Below, in pieces: positions 1 through 5,007 of a DNA stretch of 5,007 bases. The position numbers and the translations under genes are program-made. Source of the stretch: Caldifarciminota bacterium UBA3079 (GTDB taxonomy: Bacteria > Hydrothermota > Tepidihabitantia > Tepidihabitantales > Tepidihabitantaceae); contig DFBN01000069.1 of NCBI GenBank assembly GCA_002366635.1, forward strand, positions 1-5,007, written 5' to 3'. Under the pieces are notes generated by a model that ran no database searches, was not told the origin of the DNA, and saw only the letters and a list, made by a program, of their open reading frames with translations. Each line of letters begins with the position of its first letter. Positions within the stretch are counted from its first letter, which is position 1.

Positions 1-1
1 T

Positions 2-1765
2 GAAAAGGACCTTGCCTGCCGCGTCTACGGACGGATGAATACGGTAGATTCAACATACTGGGGTGTAAATCCCGGTTTCAATGATTGGGATAGTCCAGAA
101 TTCCTTCTTAAGTGGGTTGCACTCGCGGAGACGGCGGGCGTTGGTATGGCCCGTTGTCCTATTCCTTGGACTTGGCGGCAACCAGATTCTTCCGCACAAC
201 TTTTTGATTTCACTGGACCGGACATAGCACATGAGTACATCCATGATTCGGCCTGTTGCGAGGTACTCGGGAACCTATCCTTATGCCCGAAATGGGTCAG
301 TACCCGCGTTGATTCAGTAGTGGGTAATATCATGTACTGGAGTGAGAACTGTGCACCCCGTAACCTTTTTGAGGATATCGACAGCGATTCTAACTATTGG
401 GCGCGATTTTCTGAGGCGACGGTGAAGCACTTCGGAAACAACGTCCATACATGGGAGATTTGGAACGAACCCAATGATAACTGTACGACTAACGTATTGG
501 GCGTTGACGGGTGGTGGAGGAGGTCCAATTCTGGTTACTACGGTACAGACACGACATTGCGTGGATTATGTTCGCTATACGTGCGACTGTGCTATGTTGC
601 AAACTCAGCTATCAAGATTGTAAGATTCCACGAGAATGACCGGGTCCTTATTGGGTCTTTGGCGAGGGTCAATGATTCCAGCGCCATACAGAGCCTTGTG
701 ATGGGCAAGACGTGGTTACGGACCTTCTATGAGATTGCAACAGGACCGTGGAATCTGGGAGTGTTTTGGGATGGGGTATCGGTGCATCCATACCAGAATC
801 GCCCAGGCTTGGATCCAGACGGTTTCGAGGCAGATGCCGAGACGCTGCGTGCGATAATGAGAGCCCACGGCCATGATGGAGAGTTGTGGATTACAGAGAT
901 GGGTTGGGATACAAGCAATCTGCTGCAACAAGCGAATGATGTTTGTGAAACGTTCGTTTGTGCCAAGGCTTCGGAAGCCCTACCTGCAGGAGGTTACGAC
1001 CGCATGTGCTGGTACAACTTCAGGGATTTCGGTTGGCACTGTGGGCTGCTGGATTCGGCGATGAATGTGAAGAGGCCCTCTTTCTACGCATTCAAGCAGG
1101 CGGGGTCTTCATTGACCGGACAGCGTTTCACCCGCCGGGTGCTTTTAGGCGACCAAAGAGATGACCTCGTGAGGGTATATGAATTCGAAGACTTGGCAAG
1201 TCCAAGACGGATGTGGGTTGGCTGGAAGAACGGTTCCACCAGACCGGATGGTGGCTCGGTTGGTGTGGAAATACCGGTGAGGGCCGATGCTCTGGCTGCG
1301 GAAAGCCTGGCTTATGATACCCAAACTCCAGCTTTTGAGGTTAGGCCCGGTCTGGATGGTTGGCTGTCGCTAGGCTTGAATGAGAGACCTATATTTGTTC
1401 GGGAAATTGGTTCACCGAAGCGGCCGGATTTGGTGGTGGATAGTGTCAAAGTAGCGCCAGAAGAGCCGAAAGTGGGAAAGGTAATGACGGTGCGGGCCTG
1501 GGTCAGAAATATTGGTAACCGGGAGACCCCGGAAGGTTTGCAGACCAGGGTTGATTTCTATCTCAACGGTAAGTTGATTGGTAGTGACCAATCAGTGCGA
1601 CCTATCAGGCCCGGTGAGACTAAGTGTTTTGAGTCGGGTTGGAACGAAGTTATGCCTGAAATGCGTGGTTCTGGTCTTTTTTCGGCGAAGGTGAATCAGG
1701 ACCAGCGGTATGTCGAGCTTGAGATGGATAATAATGCCGGGTATGCCCACGGCGAAATCCGTTGA
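2..1765 (+). CDS. Clan GH-A glycoside hydrolase-like protein with C-terminal CARDB domain (5' end probably outside window)
   Basis: Probably a retaining glycosidase with a (beta/alpha)8 barrel; the substrate cannot be read from the sequence. Numbering is from the ATG at 35. The barrel spans about residues 8-360. It opens with WGVNPGF, then has a strand-4 motif WEIWNEPND giving the likely acid/base E145, a SVHPY motif (H251), and WITEMGWD giving the likely nucleophile E288. The order and roughly 143-residue spacing fit clan GH-A, with closest resemblance to GH39/GH5-like proteins. Residues about 363-460 look like a beta-sandwich. Residues about 464-573 (PDLVVDSVKVAPEEPKVG, then VRNIGN) match a CARDB adhesion-type domain, which suggests export. 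The frame has no stop back to base 2, and the ATG at 35 has no good Shine-Dalgarno site and sits only eight residues before the first barrel strand. The true start, and any signal peptide, is therefore probably upstream; the ATG at 35 remains possible. About 15 cysteines are present. Fold confidence is high, family and substrate confidence low. Confidence 0.8.
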   Translation, partial: EKDLACRVYGRMNTVDSTYWGVNPGFNDWDSPEFLLKWVALAETAGVGMARCPIPWTWRQPDSSAQLFDFTGPDIAHEYIHDSACCEVLGNLSLCPKWVSTRVDSVVGNIMYWSENCAPRNLFEDIDSDSNYWARFSEATVKHFGNNVHTWEIWNEPNDNCTTNVLGVDGWWRRSNSGYYGTDTTLRGLCSLYVRLCYVANSAIKIVRFHENDRVLIGSLARVNDSSAIQSLVMGKTWLRTFYEIATGPWNLGVFWDGVSVHPYQNRPGLDPDGFEADAETLRAIMRAHGHDGELWITEMGWDTSNLLQQANDVCETFVCAKASEALPAGGYDRMCWYNFRDFGWHCGLLDSAMNVKRPSFYAFKQAGSSLTGQRFTRRVLLGDQRDDLVRVYEFEDLASPRRMWVGWKNGSTRPDGGSVGVEIPVRADALAAESLAYDTQTPAFEVRPGLDGWLSLGLNERPIFVREIGSPKRPDLVVDSVKVAPEEPKVGKVMTVRAWVRNIGNRETPEGLQTRVDFYLNGKLIGSDQSVRPIRPGETKCFESGWNEVMPEMRGSGLFSAKVNQDQRYVELEMDNNAGYAHGEIR

Positions 1766-1773
1766 GCGTGGGC
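1745..1773. other. Hairpin overlapping the stop codon of the glycosidase gene
   Basis: GCCCACG at 1745-1751 pairs perfectly with CGTGGGC at 1767-1773 across a 15-base loop that contains the TGA stop (1763-1765). No T-run follows on either strand, so it is not a textbook intrinsic terminator. Lying at the junction of convergent genes, it could still act as a transcript 3'-end stabiliser or a weak bidirectional terminator. This is inference; chance pairing is possible. Confidence 0.35.
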
Positions 1774-1812
1774 CAGCGGCGTTTCGTTATAAGGTACTAA
1801 TTCAGACAGACA

Positions 1813-1843
1813 GAAGGTAGCCTATGCCGCTTCCCGTTTTTTT
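1813..1843 (+). terminator. Possible weak intrinsic terminator after the glycosidase gene
   Basis: A short imperfect stem precedes a run of seven T at 1837-1843. GGTA (1816-1819) pairs with TGCC (1825-1828), including one G-T wobble, around a 5-base loop; GAA (1813-1815) pairs with TTC (1831-1833) across a two-base bulge. The position, 50-80 bases past the glycosidase stop and before the end of the convergent gene, suits a terminator. The stem is weak and three bases separate it from the T-run. Confidence 0.35.
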
Positions 1844-1855
1844 CTTGATAGGTTT

Positions 1856-3202
1856 CTAGTTTGATTCCATTGCTTTGATGGCCATTTCTGCAGCATTCGT
1901 GAGCTGGTAAGCAATGGGCGAAGCGGTCAATGCCGGGTGTGTTCCCATCGGGAAGATAGCGATGCTGTCGGCAGTCATCTTTTCGTGAATGCAGGCGCTG
2001 ATGGCATTTACCAGTTCGCCACCGGATTTGGCGCCCATGATTTCTCCGCCGAGGATTATCCTGGTGCCCCGTTCGAATATGAGCTTTACTTTCAGGTTGG
2101 CCATACCGGGCATTCCGCCGGGGTGGCGGTTTGGTGCTACTGCTTCTCCAACAACAATGTCATAGCCTTTTTGTTTGGTTTCCCTTTCGTTGAGTCCTGC
2201 AAGGGCAAAGGCGGTTTCGCCCAGTTTGGTGGAGAAGACGCCGATTACACCCGGATTCCTCCGCCGTATTTCAAACAGGTTGGCTCCGACGGTCCGCGCT
2301 TCTCTGGTCGCTGTGGAAGCAAGCTTGAGCTTTGACGGTTTGTTATCAAAAAAGGATACCTTTTCAGCACAGTCGCCACAGGAGAAGATATTTTTATCAC
2401 TAGTCTGCATATAGCGGTTGACCTGGATGCCTTTTGTAGGGCCGATTTCGAGAACTGCCTTTTGTGCAAGTTTCGTATTTGCGGCAGCGCCGATGCCGAG
2501 GATTACCATGTTTACTTTCAGTTCCTTGCCGCTTGCAAGTTTGATTCCTGTAACTGTGTCATTTCCCTGAAAAGATTCGACTTTTTCAGAAGTCATAACA
2601 TCGATTCCCAGTTCTGTGAGGATGCTGTCAGCAGCGGTACAGAGTTCCTCATCGAAGGCAAGCATCAAGCAGTGGGGCAATATTTCGACGATTGTAACTT
2701 TGACATTCCGATTCTTCCGGCACTCGTCCGCGAATTCCGCACCGATGAATCCGCCGCCGACAATTACAAGACTTGAGGATTTATTTAGCTGGTCGAGTAC
2801 ATGCTGAAGATAGGAAACCTCTTTCTTGACAGCGAAGATGTTTTTCTTGTCCACACCTGGAATCGGTGGGACTATCGGCATCGAACCGGTTGCAAGCACG
2901 AGTTTTTCATATGTGATTTTCTCACCGCTTGCAGTGTCGAGAACGCGGTCCTTGCGTTCGATATTCGTAACTTCATCGAGCAGGAGCTCGATGCCGTTCT
3001 TTTCCAGAACAGCATCAGTGACGAGGTTCTTGTCCGGGCTTCCGACAGTCCCGAAGATATATGGGATGCCACAAGGGATAAGGACCTGTTTCTCTTTCCT
3101 GACTAATAGAACGCTCTTGTCAGGATAGTGTCTGCGGGAGGTTATTGCTGCTGTTAATCCTGCAGCGCTTCCGCCGACGATAACGACATCTGCTTTCTTC
3201 AT
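1856..3202 (-). CDS. FAD-dependent pyridine nucleotide-disulfide oxidoreductase, CoA-disulfide reductase / NADH oxidase type
   Basis: Cytoplasmic flavoprotein of 448 residues that probably uses NAD(P)H to reduce a disulfide, persulfide or polysulfide, or oxygen. The N-terminal FAD Rossmann motif is VIVGGSAAG (residues 7-15). A single redox cysteine, C44 in LIPCGIPYI, replaces the CxxxxC pair of glutathione or lipoamide reductases; this is the hallmark of the CoA-disulfide reductase, NADH oxidase/peroxidase and NADH:polysulfide reductase group. ATGSMPIVPPIPG (104-116) is the usual linker. The NAD(P)H Rossmann motif is VIVGGGFIGAEFA (146-158), and an acidic E173 at the end of the next strand suggests a preference for NADH. 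The second FAD motif is IFSCGDCAE (272-280). Residues about 320-448 form the dimerisation domain, ending near FPMGTHPALTASPI. No rhodanese domain is fused, unlike longer relatives. A strong Shine-Dalgarno site supports the ATG start. The gene lies 123 bases after the aminotransferase gene. Subfamily substrate is uncertain. Confidence 0.93.
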   Translation of the reverse strand: MKKADVVIVGGSAAGLTAAITSRRHYPDKSVLLVRKEKQVLIPCGIPYIFGTVGSPDKNLVTDAVLEKNGIELLLDEVTNIERKDRVLDTASGEKITYEKLVLATGSMPIVPPIPGVDKKNIFAVKKEVSYLQHVLDQLNKSSSLVIVGGGFIGAEFADECRKNRNVKVTIVEILPHCLMLAFDEELCTAADSILTELGIDVMTSEKVESFQGNDTVTGIKLASGKELKVNMVILGIGAAANTKLAQKAVLEIGPTKGIQVNRYMQTSDKNIFSCGDCAEKVSFFDNKPSKLKLASTATREARTVGANLFEIRRRNPGVIGVFSTKLGETAFALAGLNERETKQKGYDIVVGEAVAPNRHPGGMPGMANLKVKLIFERGTRIILGGEIMGAKSGGELVNAISACIHEKMTADSIAIFPMGTHPALTASPIAYQLTNAAEMAIKAMESN

Positions 3203-3209
3203 TTCAGTT

Positions 3210-3217
3210 ACCTCCTT
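3210..3217 (-). promoter_or_regulatory. Strong Shine-Dalgarno site of the flavoprotein gene
   Basis: The minus strand reads AAGGAGGT, a full match to the anti-Shine-Dalgarno core, seven bases before the ATG at 3202-3200. It fixes the start of the flavoprotein gene and indicates a bacterial-type translation signal. Confidence 0.9.
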
Positions 3218-3281
3218 AGGAGTTGTTAATAAAAAGCCTGTATTGTCCTACAACTCATGTGCGTCCGAAGTCAGGCCATCC

Positions 3282-3318
3282 GAATACACTCGATTATCGC
3301 CAGTATTCTCCTTTTTTT
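3282..3318 (+). other. Interrupted hairpin with T7 run on the + strand, in the gap between two minus-strand genes
   Basis: GAATAC (3282-3287) pairs with GTATTC (3303-3308). Inside, after a symmetric 3x3 internal loop, CGA (3291-3293) pairs with TCG (3297-3299) around a three-base loop. A T7 run follows on the + strand at 3312-3318. Read as a terminator it points against the surrounding minus-strand genes, so it could only stop antisense transcription. In the minus-strand transcript the same stem forms in the leader before the flavoprotein gene, just after the aminotransferase stop. Its role is unknown, and the stem is AT-rich and weak. Confidence 0.3.
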
Positions 3319-3325
3319 GCTCTTG

Positions 3326-4504
3326 TCAACGAATTTGTTTGAAGTATGCATCCATCCTGTCAAACGCTTTGTTTATTTCCTGCTCAGTGACACAAAACGA
3401 CATCCTCAAATGGCGCTGTCCGGTCGGCCCGAAGGCTACGCCGGGTGTTGTTGAAACTCTGGCTTCTTTCAGGAGCCGCTTGCAGAAAGCGGTTGAATCA
3501 CTACCTTCCTCCGATAATATCCTGGGAAACATCAGATAGGAACCGGCTGGTTTCACATATTCAAATATCGGTTTGAGTCTGTCAAGGCGCTGACACATCA
3601 GGTTGCGGGCCGAAAGGTAATGCTCCCTGAATTGCGCTACGCAATCCTGGGGACCTTTCAAAGCAGCAAGTGCCGCATACTGAGAAACTACAGGTGCGCA
3701 AATGGCAAAAGGAATATGGGCCTTTGTAATCTGAGGGATGAATTCTTCATCGGTGTGCAAATAACCAATCCGCCAGCCGGTCATCGCATAGGTTTTGGTG
3801 AATGTAAAACAACTGATGACATGCTTTCTCATATCGGGAATTGATGCTATGCTGAAATGCTTCTGACCGTCATAAGTGAAATATTCGTAGGCTTCATCGG
3901 TGATAACCATCAGGTTATGCGCCAAAGCGATTTCTGCAACCTGGCGGAGCTGTTCTTCGGTGAAGACAGTGCCGGTCGGGTTATTCGGCGAGCAGTACAT
4001 AATCGCTTTTGTCTTCGGGGTTATCGCTCTCTTGACGGCTTCGATGTCAAGCTTGAATCCAGATTCCTCGATTAACGGAACAAGAACCGGTTTCCCAGAA
4101 GCGATAATCACCTGGCGGATATGGGTGGAATAAGTAGGTGTCGGCAGAATTACCTCGTCACCCGGGTCGACAAAAGCCATTACCGACGCAGCCAATCCTT
4201 CGATTGCACCAACGGTGACCATTATCTGTGCAGGATTGGCGTCGATATTGTTATCCCGCTTGAGCTTCCTGGTGATTTCTTCTCGCAGCTCAACCAGACC
4301 GGCATTATTAGAATATCCTCCGACAAGACCGTGCCTTATTGCTGAAACGGCAGCTTCTTTGATGTGTTCTGGTGTATCAGCGGTCGGTTTTGCCCAGGAC
4401 AGAAACGCCACATCCTTGACTTGTTTTGATAGCCTCGTCATCTCGTGGATGGCGGACTTCTGGATTTGCATGACCCGATTAGAAATTCTTGGTTTGGTCT
4501 GCAT
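3326..4504 (-). CDS. PLP-dependent class I/II aminotransferase (aspartate/aromatic aminotransferase fold)
   Basis: Fold-type I, subgroup I aminotransferase of 392 residues, cytoplasmic and expected to be a homodimer, moving an amino group between an amino acid and a 2-oxo acid. Numbering is from the ATG at 4504. Visible landmarks are Y64 (GGYSNNAG, a residue position contributed across the dimer in relatives), the VTVGAIEGL phosphate-binding turn (about 96-104), stacking Y125, N175 in SPNNPTG, D203 and Y206 in ITDEAY, the Schiff-base lysine K237 in FTKTYAMTGWRIGY, R245, and the carboxylate-binding R367 in LRMSF. Length fits the family. The usual G-x-P motif near residue 38 is AKP here, which leaves substrate choice open. 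The frame extends nine codons further to a TTG at 4531, but that TTG has only an AGGGA three bases away, while the ATG has AAAGGAAG at good spacing, so the ATG is preferred. The exact substrate cannot be assigned. Confidence 0.93.
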   Translation of the reverse strand: MQTKPRISNRVMQIQKSAIHEMTRLSKQVKDVAFLSWAKPTADTPEHIKEAAVSAIRHGLVGGYSNNAGLVELREEITRKLKRDNNIDANPAQIMVTVGAIEGLAASVMAFVDPGDEVILPTPTYSTHIRQVIIASGKPVLVPLIEESGFKLDIEAVKRAITPKTKAIMYCSPNNPTGTVFTEEQLRQVAEIALAHNLMVITDEAYEYFTYDGQKHFSIASIPDMRKHVISCFTFTKTYAMTGWRIGYLHTDEEFIPQITKAHIPFAICAPVVSQYAALAALKGPQDCVAQFREHYLSARNLMCQRLDRLKPIFEYVKPAGSYLMFPRILSEEGSDSTAFCKRLLKEARVSTTPGVAFGPTGQRHLRMSFCVTEQEINKAFDRMDAYFKQIR

Positions 4505-4511
4505 TCTGTTT

Positions 4512-4519
4512 CTTCCTTT
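4512..4519 (-). promoter_or_regulatory. Shine-Dalgarno site that favours the ATG start of the aminotransferase
   Basis: The minus strand reads AAAGGAAG seven bases before the ATG at 4504-4502, one mismatch from AAGGAGG-type consensus. It lies inside the nine-codon extension that would be translated from the alternative TTG at 4531-4529, so it argues that the extension is untranslated leader. Confidence 0.65.
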
Positions 4520-4623
4520 CTGTAAGTCCAATAGTCCCTGAAGCGGCAGGTTCCAGAGGACGAACCATTACCATAGTAAGTTTTGCCCCACCGGGAGGTG
4601 ATTGCTGTTGAATGCGGTCAGGC

Positions 4624-5001
4624 TTATTTCATCTTTAGAATTTTCATTACCGTGTCGAAGAAGGTGGCTGGGGTTACCCAGTAGAGTTTCGCCTTAACGC
4701 CGCTGAGTTTCTTCTTTGCTTGGGCTATCATTTTCTCATGGCAGATGACCAGCACCGGGATACGGTGGATTTTGCAAGCGTTGAGAAAGTCACCGGGCTT
4801 CGTCTCCATTTCAGGCGGGGCGATGAGCTTATGCAGGTAGGCGATAACAAGTGAGACATTATCGGTTTTCGACAAGAGGCCGATGTACTTGCCATGATTG
4901 TCCCAGCCGTTGCTCAGAGGAATAGTGTTGATTCCCAGCGCGGCACAACGGCTCAGTATGAGCGGGTCGGTGCCTTCAAGATAACCGATGTTTATTTTCA
5001 T
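4624..5001 (-). CDS. Uncharacterised 125-residue protein, predicted small alpha/beta fold
   Basis: I do not recognise this family. The protein has alternating hydrophobic strands and helices: a first strand INIGYLEG (3-10), a helix over about 12-21, a strand NTIPL (25-29), a motif SNGWDNHGKYIG (30-41), a strand and helix VSLVIAYLHKL (49-59), a strand PVLVICHE (82-89), and a lysine-rich C-terminal half (KKK at 96-98) ending in LKMK. This layout resembles a small Rossmann-like or flavodoxin-like fold. No signal peptide or membrane segment is visible. The ATG at 5001 is the only start seen, but only six bases remain beyond it and they are open in frame, so the ribosome-binding site and any longer N-terminus are out of view. 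It lies 119 bases upstream of the aminotransferase ATG on the same strand. Coding is supported by the full-length frame and protein-like composition; function is unknown. Confidence 0.75.
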   Translation of the reverse strand: MKINIGYLEGTDPLILSRCAALGINTIPLSNGWDNHGKYIGLLSKTDNVSLVIAYLHKLIAPPEMETKPGDFLNACKIHRIPVLVICHEKMIAQAKKKLSGVKAKLYWVTPATFFDTVMKILKMK

Positions 5002-5007
5002 GATTAG

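Noticed and set aside
25..333. Minus-strand frame of 102 codons over the start of the glycosidase gene
   Set aside because: Opposes the conserved barrel start; composition is typical of a shadow frame.
1803..1814. Three tandem copies of CAGA in the convergent gap
   Set aside because: Too short to be more than chance; no further copies in the window.
1937..2335. Open frame of 132 codons on the + strand inside the flavoprotein gene
   Set aside because: It lies wholly antisense to a gene with complete FAD and NAD(P)H motifs and a strong ribosome-binding site, and its translation shows no family motif.
3218..3260. Possible minus-strand promoter TTGTAG - 16 bases - TATTAA before the flavoprotein gene
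   Set aside because: Only three and four of six consensus bases match, and the -10 element would lie almost on the Shine-Dalgarno site, leaving too short a leader.
3243..3325. Possible tiny minus-strand gene: AAAGGAG (3311-3317), then GTG and 13 codons in the gap before the flavoprotein gene
   Set aside because: The ribosome-binding-like site is too far from the GTG, the peptide has no notable features, and a purine-rich match of this kind is expected by chance.
4215..4541. Open frame of 108 codons on the + strand over the aminotransferase gene
   Set aside because: Antisense to the well-supported aminotransferase; its translation has no recognisable motif.
4505..4623. Short inverted repeats (CACC/GGTG and CCTG/CAGG) in the gap upstream of the aminotransferase
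   Set aside because: Stems of only four base pairs with no T-run; not enough to call a terminator or riboswitch.

Overview
The window looks like ordinary prokaryotic chromosome, probably from an anaerobic or facultative bacterium. It is densely coded, and two genes have recognisable Shine-Dalgarno sites. There is no sign of phage, insertion sequence, CRISPR array, tRNA or rRNA. The mix of genes (a single-cysteine CoA-disulfide-reductase-type flavoprotein, a class I aminotransferase, and a clan GH-A glycosidase with a CARDB domain) would fit environmental Chloroflexota-type genomes. That placement is an impression from protein style and I hold it weakly.

Layout: on the + strand, positions 2-1765 hold a glycoside-hydrolase-like protein whose reading frame is still open at the left edge, so its true start is probably outside the window. 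It converges on three minus-strand genes. In transcription order these are a 125-residue protein of unknown function (5001-4624), a PLP-dependent aminotransferase (best start ATG at 4504, end 3326) and an FAD/NAD(P)H pyridine nucleotide-disulfide-type oxidoreductase (3202-1856). Gaps within the minus-strand set are about 120 bases each, so the three may be a loose operon or separate units; the sequence does not decide. The 90-base convergent gap (1766-1855) contains weak hairpins and one T7 run that could end + strand transcription. The gap 4505-4623 holds the aminotransferase ribosome-binding site and no convincing promoter or terminator. No gene-free stretch reaches 300 bases.

Functionally, the glycosidase is probably an exported or surface carbohydrate enzyme unrelated to its neighbours. 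The flavoprotein probably acts on thiol, disulfide, polysulfide or oxygen with NAD(P)H. The aminotransferase moves amino groups between an amino acid and a 2-oxo acid. I found no evidence for a coherent new system. The points most worth checking are the uncharacterised 125-residue protein, the altered substrate-loop motif in the aminotransferase, and the missing N-terminus of the glycosidase.
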